From positions 1 to 17,084 of the forward strand of contig NZ_JBMGQR010000083.1 in NCBI RefSeq assembly GCF_049059935.1: a DNA stretch of 17,084 nt, read 5' to 3'. The stretch is from JAURVT01 sp049059935. GTDB lineage: Bacteria; Actinomycetota; Actinomycetes; Propionibacteriales; Nocardioidaceae. Shown piece after piece: positions 1-6,547 of the stretch. How positions within the stretch are numbered: position 1 is the stretch's first letter; every line of letters begins with the position of its first letter. The position numbers and the translations under genes were made by a program. The notes under the pieces were generated by a model, which ran no database searches, was not told the DNA's origin, and saw only the letters and a program-made list of their open reading frames with translations.

Positions 1-497
1 CCCTCGGCCGCGGCGTCCGCCGCCTCGGTCTCGTCGAGCACGAACCCGCCGCCGATCGAGTAGTAGGTGCGCAGGACGACGCGCGCGCCGTCGGCGTCGA
101 GCGCCTCGAACGTCATGGCGTTGGTGTGGAACGGCAGCCGCTTCCTGCGGTGCATCACGACGTCGTCGTCGAGGTCGAAGACCACCGCGTGGCGTCCGAG
201 CAGGTCGAGCTTGCCCGAGGTGCGCACGGCGTCGAGGACGGCCGGCGCGCTCGCGGGGTCGACGGTGTCGGGCATCTCGCCGCGCAGCCCGAGCACGACG
301 GCCTTGACGCTGCCGTGCCCGTGGCCCGTCGCGCCGAGCGAGCCGAACAGCTCGACGTGGACGCCGGCCGTCCGGTCGAGGTCGCCGTCGGCCTCGAGCG
401 CGCGGACGAACAGGCTCGCGGCGCGCATCGGCCCGACGGTGTGGGAGCTGGACGGCCCGATGCCGATCTTGAACAGGTCGAAGGCGCTGACGGCCAC
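1..497 (-). CDS. sdaA: L-serine ammonia-lyase, N-terminal part (partial)
   Basis: The enzyme deaminates L-serine to pyruvate and ammonia in the cytosol using an oxygen-sensitive [4Fe-4S] cluster. The visible 165 residues begin MAVSAFDLFKIGIGPSSSHT and continue with VGPMRAA, the hallmark N-terminus of the serine dehydratase beta domain (GPSSSHTxGPMRAA). LFGSLGATGHGHG and YYSIGGGFV further on also fit the family. The start is GTG, chosen because a strong GGGAGGGG Shine-Dalgarno sequence lies just upstream on the minus strand and the conserved motif begins 13 residues in. The gene runs off the left edge, so the alpha domain with the cluster cysteines is not seen. It is divergent from the F420-type oxidoreductase gene with 78 bp between the starts. 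Family assignment is firm; the one-polypeptide (beta plus alpha) form is inferred. Confidence 0.93.
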   Translation of the reverse strand, partial: MAVSAFDLFKIGIGPSSSHTVGPMRAASLFVRALEADGDLDRTAGVHVELFGSLGATGHGHGSVKAVVLGLRGEMPDTVDPASAPAVLDAVRTSGKLDLLGRHAVVFDLDDDVVMHRRKRLPFHTNAMTFEALDADGARVVLRTYYSIGGGFVLDETEAADAAAE

Positions 498-549
498 GGT
501 CCCCTCCCTCTGCCGGTCTGCTTCGTCACACCGTACGGCGGGAAGATCA

Positions 550-573
550 CGGTCCGGTGTCACGTTCGGACCG
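550..573. promoter_or_regulatory. Inverted repeat just upstream of the F420-type oxidoreductase start
   Basis: A 7-bp inverted repeat, CGGTCCG at 550-556 and CGGACCG at 567-573 with a 10-bp spacer, ends two bases before the ATG at 576. It could be an operator or a small hairpin covering the ribosome-binding region, since no clear Shine-Dalgarno sequence is seen there. Function is inferred from position only. Confidence 0.3.
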
Positions 574-575
574 GT

Positions 576-1232
576 ATGAAGATCGCACTCGTCGGAGCAG
601 GAAACATCGGCAGCAACCTCGCCCGCGCGTTCACGCGCGCCGGCCACGAGGTGACCGTCGCCAACTCGCGCGGACCCGAGACGCTGGGCGACCTCGTCGC
701 CGAGACCGGCGCCACCGCCCTCCCCGTCGAGGACGTGACCCGGGGCGCGGACGTCGTCGTCGTGACGATCCCGCAGGGCAAGACCCCCGACCTTCCGAAG
801 GACCTCTTCGCCGGCGCGTCGGACGAGGTCGTCGTCATCGACACCAACAACTACTACCCGGGCCGCGACGGCAAGATCGACGCCATCGAGGCCGGCCAGA
901 CCGAGAGCGCCTGGGTCGCCGAGCAGATCGGCCGCCCGGTCGTGAAGGCCTTCAACGGCATCTACGCCGACCACATCTCCACCGAGGGCAAGCCCGCCGG
1001 CGACCCCGACCGCCGCGCCCTCCCCGTCGCGGGCGACCAGGACGTCGCCAAGAAGGTCGTCATCGGCCTGCTCGACGACATCGGCTTCGACGCCGCCGAC
1101 GGTGGCACGCTCGACGAGTCGTGGCGCCAGCAGCCCGGCACCCCGTCCTACGGCCTCACCGCCGACCGGGACGGCATCACCGCCGCCCTCGCCGCCGCCT
1201 CCCCCGAGCGCACCGCGGAGTGGAAGGCCTGA
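576..1232 (+). CDS. NADPH-dependent F420 reductase-type oxidoreductase (NAD(P)-binding)
   Basis: A 218-residue cytosolic Rossmann protein. The N-terminus MKIALVGAGNIGSNLARAF carries GxGxxG (residues 7-12), followed by the NSRGP motif near residue 30 that reads 2'-phosphate in NADP-binding members of the F420_oxidored family. VVVTIPQGK, the DTNNYYPGRDG segment and KAFNGIYADHI match the actinobacterial 'NADP oxidoreductase coenzyme F420-dependent' group. The frame is open far upstream (antisense to sdaA), but homology begins exactly at the ATG at 576. Length is normal for the family (about 200-230 residues). Whether it really reduces F420 or another small acceptor cannot be told; many members are annotated by fold only. 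It is followed 25 bp after its stop by a long hairpin, so it is probably transcribed alone. Confidence 0.85.
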   Translation: MKIALVGAGNIGSNLARAFTRAGHEVTVANSRGPETLGDLVAETGATALPVEDVTRGADVVVVTIPQGKTPDLPKDLFAGASDEVVVIDTNNYYPGRDGKIDAIEAGQTESAWVAEQIGRPVVKAFNGIYADHISTEGKPAGDPDRRALPVAGDQDVAKKVVIGLLDDIGFDAADGGTLDESWRQQPGTPSYGLTADRDGITAALAAASPERTAEWKA

Positions 1233-1257
1233 CCCCCACTCCCCCCACGGGAGTCGC

Positions 1258-1314
1258 CGAGATACGGGACATGCACCACCTGGAGCCCTCCGGTGGTGCA
1301 TGTCCCGTATCTCG
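1258..1314. terminator. Perfect 23-bp hairpin downstream of the F420-type oxidoreductase gene
   Basis: The left arm at 1258-1280 (CGAGATACGGGACATGCACCACC, split as CGAGATACGGGA + CATGCACCACC) pairs without mismatch with 1292-1314 around an 11-nt loop. There is no T-tract, as is common for actinobacterial terminators. It starts 25 bp after the stop codon. It may instead be a palindromic repeat element; see findings. Confidence 0.6.
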
Positions 1315-1347
1315 ACGGGTCTGGTGCGATCTGCCAGGGTGGTGGCG

Positions 1348-1863
1348 ATGCGTCGCCTGCTGCTCGGACTCCCGCCATGGTCCGGTGGCCTGCTCGCCGG
1401 CGTGATGTACACCGTCTCGATGGCGGTGTTCGACGTGGTTGGCGGCAGCTTCAGCCTCGCCGGCTCGCTGGTCCGCGGAGTGGTGTTCACGGTCCTCATG
1501 ACGGTCTTCTTCGCGGTGTTCGGCTCCCGCCGCCACGCCGCGGCCGGACTGACCGACCCGGTACGGCGACGACAGGCGAGCCTCGACTCCCGGATCGGCG
1601 CACCCCCGTCGGACCCCGAGCGACGAGCGGCTGCGCTCCGGTTGCTCGAGGCGACACGAGCCCAGAACCGGCGAAGCCTGCGGTGGGCGGTGCCGCTCCT
1701 GGCGGTCTTCGGGGCGTTGAGCGTCTGGCTCGCGATCACCGAGTCCCCGTGGTGGACCCTCAACCTGCTGGTCCCCGCCCTGGTCGCGGCGGCCTCGGTG
1801 TGGGAGCACGTCCGCGACACCCGCCGCGTCCGGCTCCTGCGCGAGGGGACGCCCGGTGCGTGA
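1348..1863 (+). CDS. Small four-helix membrane protein of unknown function (1 of 3)
   Basis: I do not recognise the family. The 171-residue product starts MRRLLLGLPPWSGGLLAGVM and has two hydrophobic segments (about residues 12-30 and 38-58), a basic, polar middle (about 60-112, including DPERRAAALRLLEATRAQNR) and two more hydrophobic segments (about 113-130 and 136-152) before a charged tail. The ATG at 1348 was chosen because it begins right at the first helix; the GTG at 1342 in frame is an alternative, and ATG 1300 lies inside the upstream hairpin and is unlikely. The end overlaps the next start by 8 bp, so the two genes are translationally coupled. The middle-to-C-terminal plan resembles the next gene product, suggesting duplication. 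Confidence 0.75.
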   Translation: MRRLLLGLPPWSGGLLAGVMYTVSMAVFDVVGGSFSLAGSLVRGVVFTVLMTVFFAVFGSRRHAAAGLTDPVRRRQASLDSRIGAPPSDPERRAAALRLLEATRAQNRRSLRWAVPLLAVFGALSVWLAITESPWWTLNLLVPALVAAASVWEHVRDTRRVRLLREGTPGA

Positions 1864-2389
1864 CGGAGGCAGGTGGGGACTGGCGATCCTCCTCGGACTG
1901 CTGTTCTCCGCGGTCCTCGCCGGGGTGTTCTGGGCCACCGGGTCCGACGCGACGACGAGCCTGCTCGTCGGCGCCTCCGCCTGGCCCTTCCTCCTCCTCG
2001 GCGCGTCTCTCGTTCTCCGCTACCGTGGTGACCAGGCCAGCGCGTCGAGTGCGCGGTCCGGCATCACCACCGACGAAGGCTGGCGGTCCCTGCGCCGCAC
2101 GATCGCGGGCAGGGAGGTGCCGACCGACCCGCGGGTGCGGCGCGAGGCGGTCGTGCAGTTGCGCCGCAGCGCGGGGATGACCCGGACGCACGTCGTCGTC
2201 ACGGTGGTCCTGACCGCCGTGGCGATCCTGCAGACGGGCCTCGCACTCGGCACCGGCAGCGTCCTCGTGCCCGCGCTCGCCTGGTTGGTCGCAGCGATGG
2301 GCTTGGCGCAGGTGGCCCTCACCCGCATCCACGGCCGCCGAGCCGACGAGCTCGAGGCCACCCCCGACGACCCCCCGTCCGCGATATGA
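1856..2389 (+). CDS. Small four-helix membrane protein of unknown function (2 of 3)
   Basis: A 177-residue protein, family not recognised. It starts at GTG within the end of the preceding gene (GTGCGTGA overlap, 8 bp) with GAGGGG 8-13 bases upstream. Two helices (about residues 9-27 and 34-52) are followed by a long basic linker (TIAGREVPTDPRVRREAVVQ region, about 75-108) and two more helices (about 110-131 and 136-156), then an acidic tail. The segment from DPRVRREAVVQLRRSAG through the last two helices aligns by eye with DPERRAAALRLLEATRAQ and the last two helices of the upstream protein, so the two are probably paralogues. The TGA stop is itself the first three bases of a hairpin stem. Confidence 0.75.
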   Translation: MRDGGRWGLAILLGLLFSAVLAGVFWATGSDATTSLLVGASAWPFLLLGASLVLRYRGDQASASSARSGITTDEGWRSLRRTIAGREVPTDPRVRREAVVQLRRSAGMTRTHVVVTVVLTAVAILQTGLALGTGSVLVPALAWLVAAMGLAQVALTRIHGRRADELEATPDDPPSAI

Positions 2390-2435
2390 AGCCTTGATGT
2401 GGTCATACGCCTCCTTTGACCACCCGAAGGCTTCA
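2387..2435. terminator. 19-bp hairpin starting at the stop codon of the second membrane-protein gene
   Basis: The arms 2387-2405 (TGAAGCCTTGATGTGGTCA) and 2417-2435 (TGACCACCCGAAGGCTTCA) pair over 19 positions with a 3-base internal mismatch and an 11-nt loop. The stop codon TGA (2387-2389) is part of the stem. The next gene starts 42 bp later on the same strand. A transcription terminator or mRNA 3'-end stabiliser is likely; there is no T-tract. Confidence 0.55.
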
Positions 2436-2477
2436 GATCGGGGACGGGAGGGGCGCGCAGGTGGGAGGATGCGGCGC

Positions 2478-2891
2478 ATGCGACGCGCGCTCGGGGCCAC
2501 GCCGACAGGGGTGCTCGCCCTTGCGGTCGGCGTCGGGGTGGGTGTCTGGGCGAACCTGTTCCGCCCGCTCCCCGAGGCACTGACCGCCGGCGTCCTCGCC
2601 GCCTCGCTGCTCGTCGCCGTGGTCGTGCTCGGACGGATCCGCAGCCTGCCCGACGACGTGGACGAGCTGACCGTCCGCGTGCGAGCCGCACGACGGCGCG
2701 CGGCGTGGACTCAGCCGGCGTTGTCCGTGACCGCCTCCCTGCTCCTGGTGGCGGGGCTGGCGACCACGACGCTGCTCTGGCTCGCCGGGGCCGCTCTGCT
2801 CGCGCTGATGCGGGTGCTCTGGTGGGAGGAGTACCGCACGGCGCGACGGCTGCAGGACGTCCGGCCGCCGTTCGCGCACCCGCCGGTCTAG
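2478..2891 (+). CDS. Small membrane protein of unknown function (3 of 3)
   Basis: A 137-residue protein with no recognised family. Hydrophobic segments lie at about residues 10-28, 36-52 and 80-113 (the last long enough for two helices), separated by a charged linker with PDDVDELTVRVRAARRRAAW. The plan is again two helices, basic linker, two helices, as in the two genes before it. Start choice: GGGAGG sits 9 bases before ATG 2478, whereas the in-frame ATG 2469 overlaps the purine tract. The open frame upstream runs through the hairpin and is not counted. Its TAG stop shares the bases CTAG with the TAG stop of the convergent dehydrogenase gene. Being real is likely; function is unknown. Confidence 0.7.
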   Translation: MRRALGATPTGVLALAVGVGVGVWANLFRPLPEALTAGVLAASLLVAVVVLGRIRSLPDDVDELTVRVRAARRRAAWTQPALSVTASLLLVAGLATTTLLWLAGAALLALMRVLWWEEYRTARRLQDVRPPFAHPPV

Positions 2892-5746
2892 CGCTCCCTC
2901 TGCGGGTCGAGCAGCTGGGCGAGGTGGATGCCGGAGCGGTCGGCGAGGTCGTCGAGCTGGGTGCGGCAGCTGAACCCGTCGGCGAGGACGACGGCGTCGG
3001 GTCCGGCGTCGCGGACGGCGGGCAGCAGCTGGTGCTCGGCGACGGCGACGGACACCTCGTGGTGGCCGATCTCGACGCCGAAATTGCCCGCCAGGCCGCA
3101 GCACCCGCCGAGGCGCTGGACGTCGGCGCCCGCCGACTCCAGCAGCTGGGCGTCCGGGCTCCAGCCCATCACCGCGTGGTGGTGGCAGTGCGGCTGCGCG
3201 ACCACCTGCGTGCCTTCGAGCGACGGCGGCGTCCACGACTCGTCCGTCGCGAGCAGCTCGGCGAGCGTCCTGGTGGCCGACGCGACCGAGCGCGAGGCGT
3301 CGTCGCCCAGCAGCTCGACGGCGTCGCTGCGCAGCACGCCGGTGCACGACGGCTCGATGCCGACGATCGGGGTGCCCTCCGCGGCGGCGGGCAGCAGCGC
3401 GTCGACGGTCTCGCGCAGGATGCGGCGGGCGCCGTCGAGCTGGCCGGTGGTGATCCAGGTGAGCCCGCAGCAGGTGGGCTTCGGGGTGAGCGTGGGCGAG
3501 AAGCCCGCGTCCTCGAGCACCCGCACCATCGACTGCCCGACCTCGGGCGAGAAGTGGTCAGTGAACGAGTCGACGAACAGGAGCACCGGCTTGCCCGTCG
3601 TCGACCGCTCGGCGGCCGTCGAGGTGAACCAGTCGCGGAACGACCGCTGCGCGAACGCCGGCACCGAGCGACGGTGGTCGACGCCGGCCGCCCACAGCCC
3701 CACGCGTCCGAGGCCGGGCAGCCGGATCGCGGTGTTCACGAGGGACGCCAGGCGGAACCGCGTGACGAGGCGCGCCCACCGCGGCAGCCAGCCGAGCGCG
3801 TAGTGCGAGCGCGGACGCAGCCGTCGCTTGTACGACTGGTGCAGCACCTCAGCCTTGTACGTCGCCATGTCGATGCCCGTGGGGCAGTCCGACGCGCAGC
3901 CCTTGCACGACAGGCACAGGTCGAGCGCCTCGTGCACCTCCGGCGAGCGCCAGCCCTTGACGTCCGACCCGTTGACCATCTCCTGCAGGACGCGCGCGCG
4001 ACCGCGGGTGGAGTCCTTCTCCTCGCGCGTGGCCAGGAACGACGGGCACATGACGCCGCCGCCGGCGGTGAGGTCGGCGCGGCACTTGCCCACGCCGGTG
4101 CAGCGGTGGACGGCCTGGCCCAGGTCGCCGCCGTCGTGCTCGTACGCGAACGCGAGGTTGCGGCGCAGCGGCGGCGCGGCGGGCACCCGCAGGCGCGCGT
4201 CGAGCGGCTCGGGGTCGACGAGGACGCCGGGGTTGAGGATGCCGTCGGGGTCCATCACGTGCTTGACGGCCTTGAACAGGCCGATCATCTCCGGCGAGTA
4301 CATCCTCGGCAGCAGCTCGCTGCGCGCGCGGCCGTCACCGTGCTCGCCCGACAGCGAGCCGCCGTAGCCGGCGACGAGGTCGGCCGCGGCCTCGAGGAAC
4401 GAGCGGAAGGCCGCGGCCCCGTTGGGCTTGTCGAGCGGGTAGTCCAGGCGGACGTGCATGCACCCGTCGCCGAAGTGGCCGTAGGGCATGGCCGAGAGGT
4501 CGTGCTCGCCGAGCAGCACCTCGAAGTCGCGCAGGTAGTCGCCGAGCCGCTCGGGCGGGACGGCGGTGTCCTCCCAGCCGGCGTGCGCGGGACGTCCGGA
4601 CGGCGCGCGTCCGGCGAGGCCGGCGCCGTCCTCGCGGATGCGCCACAGCGTCGCGGCGCGGCGGGTGTCGGAGACGATCTCGGACGCGCGGTGCGGCACC
4701 TGGGCCACCATCGCCTCGGCGCGGGCGCGGACGTCGTCCTCGTCGTCGCCGCTCACCTCGGTGAGCAGCCACGCGCGGCCGTCGGGCAGGACGGGCAGCG
4801 CGCTCTCGCCGAGACGCTCGCGGACGACGTCGACGATGCGCGAGTCCAGGCCCTCGCACGCGCTGGGTCCGTGCTCGAGGATGCGGGGCGCCATGTCGCC
4901 GGCGGTGGGCATGTCGTCGAAACCGAGGACGACGAGCAGACGGTGCCGCGGGTCGGCCACGAGGCGGACGGTGGCCTCGGTGACGACGCCCAGCGTGCCC
5001 TCGCTGCCGACGAGCGCGCGCGTCAGGTCGAAGTCGTGCTCGGGCAGCAGGTGCTCCAGCGAGTAGCCCGACACCTGGCGGCCGAAGCGGCCGAGCTCGG
5101 TGCGGACGACGCCGAGGTGGTCCCCGACGAGGGCGCGCAGCGCGTCCACCTGGGCGTCGGCGCCGGTGACGGTGGGCGTGCCGCCGGACGGCGCGGTGGC
5201 CGTGAGCAGCGCACCGGTGCCCGTCACGACGTCGAGCGCGGCGACGTTGTCGCTGGTGCGGCCGTAGCCGAGGGTGCGGGCGCCGCACGCGTTGTTGCCG
5301 ATCATGCCGCCGATGGTGCAGCGCGTGTGCGTCGACGGGTCGGGGCCGAACCGCAGGCCCGCGGGCGTCGCGCGTCCCATCAGCGCGGCGTGCACGGTGC
5401 CGGGCTGGACGCGGGCCGTCCGCGCCTCGCGGTCGACGCCGAGCACCTGGTTCATGTGGCGGCTGAAGTCGAGGACGACCCCGTCGCCCACCGCGTTGCC
5501 GGCCACCGACGTGCCCGCGCCGCGCGCCGTCACCGGCACGCCGGTCTCGCGCGCCACGGCGAGCACGCGCGACACCTCCTCGGCGTCGCGCGGGCGCACC
5601 ACCGCCTGCGGGACGACGCGGTAGAGCGAGGCGTCGGAGGAGTAGGCGGCGCGCGTCGTGCCGTCGGTCAGCACCTCGGCCACCCCGGCGGCGCGCAGGG
5701 CGCGTCCGACGTCGGTCGTGGCGGGGGCGCTGGTGAGGGTGGCCAT
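2888..5746 (-). CDS. FAD-binding and [4Fe-4S] 2-hydroxyacid dehydrogenase (GlcD-GlcF fusion, YdiJ-like)
   Basis: A 952-residue fusion that oxidises a (D)-2-hydroxyacid such as D-lactate, glycolate or D-2-hydroxyglutarate to the 2-oxoacid, with electrons passed through Fe-S clusters towards the quinone pool. Residues about 45-265 form the PCMH FAD-binding domain (GAGTSVAGNAVGDG at 76-89; TIGGMIGNNACGARTLGYGR at 144-163), followed by the FAD-oxidase C-terminal domain with YGHFGDGCMHVR and GEHGDGR. Cys549-GVGKC and GVMCPS begin the Fe-S part, CLSCKGCASDCP (Cys611, 614, 617, 621) gives a 4Fe-4S site, and two CCG domains carry PTCCGL (759-760) and GGCCGL (882-883). ATG 5746 is chosen because it sits 7 nt after a TAACAT -10 element on the minus strand (leaderless); an in-frame ATG at 5764 would add MSNMLL. 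The substrate is not decided by sequence; the divergent FCD regulator fits a hydroxyacid inducer. Confidence 0.9.
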   Translation of the reverse strand: MATLTSAPATTDVGRALRAAGVAEVLTDGTTRAAYSSDASLYRVVPQAVVRPRDAEEVSRVLAVARETGVPVTARGAGTSVAGNAVGDGVVLDFSRHMNQVLGVDREARTARVQPGTVHAALMGRATPAGLRFGPDPSTHTRCTIGGMIGNNACGARTLGYGRTSDNVAALDVVTGTGALLTATAPSGGTPTVTGADAQVDALRALVGDHLGVVRTELGRFGRQVSGYSLEHLLPEHDFDLTRALVGSEGTLGVVTEATVRLVADPRHRLLVVLGFDDMPTAGDMAPRILEHGPSACEGLDSRIVDVVRERLGESALPVLPDGRAWLLTEVSGDDEDDVRARAEAMVAQVPHRASEIVSDTRRAATLWRIREDGAGLAGRAPSGRPAHAGWEDTAVPPERLGDYLRDFEVLLGEHDLSAMPYGHFGDGCMHVRLDYPLDKPNGAAAFRSFLEAAADLVAGYGGSLSGEHGDGRARSELLPRMYSPEMIGLFKAVKHVMDPDGILNPGVLVDPEPLDARLRVPAAPPLRRNLAFAYEHDGGDLGQAVHRCTGVGKCRADLTAGGGVMCPSFLATREEKDSTRGRARVLQEMVNGSDVKGWRSPEVHEALDLCLSCKGCASDCPTGIDMATYKAEVLHQSYKRRLRPRSHYALGWLPRWARLVTRFRLASLVNTAIRLPGLGRVGLWAAGVDHRRSVPAFAQRSFRDWFTSTAAERSTTGKPVLLFVDSFTDHFSPEVGQSMVRVLEDAGFSPTLTPKPTCCGLTWITTGQLDGARRILRETVDALLPAAAEGTPIVGIEPSCTGVLRSDAVELLGDDASRSVASATRTLAELLATDESWTPPSLEGTQVVAQPHCHHHAVMGWSPDAQLLESAGADVQRLGGCCGLAGNFGVEIGHHEVSVAVAEHQLLPAVRDAGPDAVVLADGFSCRTQLDDLADRSGIHLAQLLDPQRER

Positions 5747-5768
5747 GAGTAACATGTTACTCATGGCC
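5741..5768. promoter_or_regulatory. 28-bp perfect palindrome: shared operator, back-to-back promoters and both start codons
   Basis: GGCCATGAGTAACA at 5741-5754 is followed by its exact reverse complement TGTTACTCATGGCC at 5755-5768. The minus-strand ATG (5746-5744) and plus-strand ATG (5763-5765) are symmetric within it, with only 16 bp between the codons. TAACAT (5750-5755, and its mirror ATGTTA at 5754-5759) fits the TANNNT -10 motif 7 nt before each ATG, so both mRNAs are probably leaderless. The adjacent GntR protein is the obvious binder. No TTGAC-like -35 is clear. Confidence 0.75.
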
Positions 5769-6410
5769 CGGGCGTCCCTCACCGACGACGTCGTCGCCCA
5801 CGTGCGCGACGAGGTGCGGGCCGGACGCCTGGTGCCGGGCGAGCTGTACTCGGTGTACCGGCTGTCCGACGACCTCGGCGTCTCGCGCAGCCCCGTCCGC
5901 GAGGGCCTGCTGCGGCTGTCCGAGGCGGGACTGGTGGCGTTCGAGCGCAACCGCGGCTTCCGCATCCACCTGCCCGACCCGCACGACATCGCCGAGATCT
6001 TCGCCGTCCGCCTCGCGCTCGAGGTGCCGGCGGCCCGCAGGCTGGCCGGGCGGGTGACGCCGTCGGTCCGCGCCGAGCTGGAGACGCAGCGCGACGCGAT
6101 GCGCGCCGCCGTCGTGGCCGGGGACGAGGCCGCGTTCTCGCGCGACGACCGCGGGCTGCACGCGCTCGTCCTCGAGCGGTCGGGCAACCGGCGCGCGGCG
6201 GCCGTCGTCGACGGGCTGCGCGAGACCACACGGCTGCTGGGCGCGTCGACGTCACGCTCGCTGGAGCACGTCCGGGCCGAGCACGACCCCCTCGTCGACG
6301 CGTTGCTGGCCGGTGACGCCGACGCCGCGGGCGAGGCGATGCGCGTCCACCTGGAGCGGACGGGCCGGCTGCTCGCGGGCGCCGACGCGTGGGCGGACGT
6401 CGTCGAGTAG
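5763..6410 (+). CDS. GntR-family transcriptional regulator, FCD subfamily
   Basis: A 215-residue DNA-binding regulator. Residues 5-70 form the winged helix-turn-helix, with YRLSDDLGVSRSPVREGLLR (about 32-51) being the classic GntR recognition region and GLVAFERNRGFRI the wing. The C-terminal FCD domain (about 78-205) shows ALEVPAARRLAG, LHALVLERSGNRRA and EHDPLVDALLAGDADAAGEA, the helices that usually hold a metal and a small carboxylate ligand. It most likely binds the palindrome at its own start, repressing itself and the divergent hydroxyacid dehydrogenase until lactate- or glycolate-like acid is present (inferred from context). ATG 5763 is preferred for the leaderless promoter; ATG 5745 in frame would add MSNMLL from the other half of the palindrome. 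A hairpin follows the TAG stop. Confidence 0.9.
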   Translation: MARASLTDDVVAHVRDEVRAGRLVPGELYSVYRLSDDLGVSRSPVREGLLRLSEAGLVAFERNRGFRIHLPDPHDIAEIFAVRLALEVPAARRLAGRVTPSVRAELETQRDAMRAAVVAGDEAAFSRDDRGLHALVLERSGNRRAAAVVDGLRETTRLLGASTSRSLEHVRAEHDPLVDALLAGDADAAGEAMRVHLERTGRLLAGADAWADVVE

Positions 6411-6413
6411 GGA

Positions 6414-6468
6414 CGAACCACGGCAGACGGTCGCGAACCACGGCACGTCCGCCGTGGTCCGCGACCGT
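6414..6468. terminator. Hairpin with a duplicated half-arm after the GntR gene
   Basis: ACGGTCGCGAACCACGGC at 6427-6444 pairs with 6451-6468 over 18 bp with one mismatch (6436/6459) and a 6-nt loop. A direct copy of the loop-proximal part, CGAACCACGGCA, lies at 6414-6425 and again at 6434-6445, so either copy can pair with the right arm. It starts 3 bp after the stop codon. Likely terminator or 3' structure. Confidence 0.6.
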
Positions 6469-6547
6469 TCACCAGGAGACCGTGGTGGACGACACCACCC
6501 GCCGCGCTGCGCCCGGCCCCCACCACCCCGACACTGGCGGGGTGGGC

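Noticed and set aside
126..575. N-terminal extension of the F420-type oxidoreductase
   Set aside because: Antisense to sdaA, with no domain; the Rossmann motif begins at the ATG at 576.
2705..5752. A 1015-residue open frame antisense to the FAD/Fe-S dehydrogenase
   Set aside because: Composition is His/Arg/Ala/Gly/Asp-rich without any domain, typical of the reverse frame of a high-GC gene; the minus-strand protein has clear FAD and Fe-S motifs.
5745..5762. Upstream ATG (MSNMLL...) as the start of the GntR protein, and its mirror for the dehydrogenase
   Set aside because: It would remove the TAACAT -10 spacing and make the genes overlap head to head; extra residues come only from the palindrome. 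Not excluded, but less likely.
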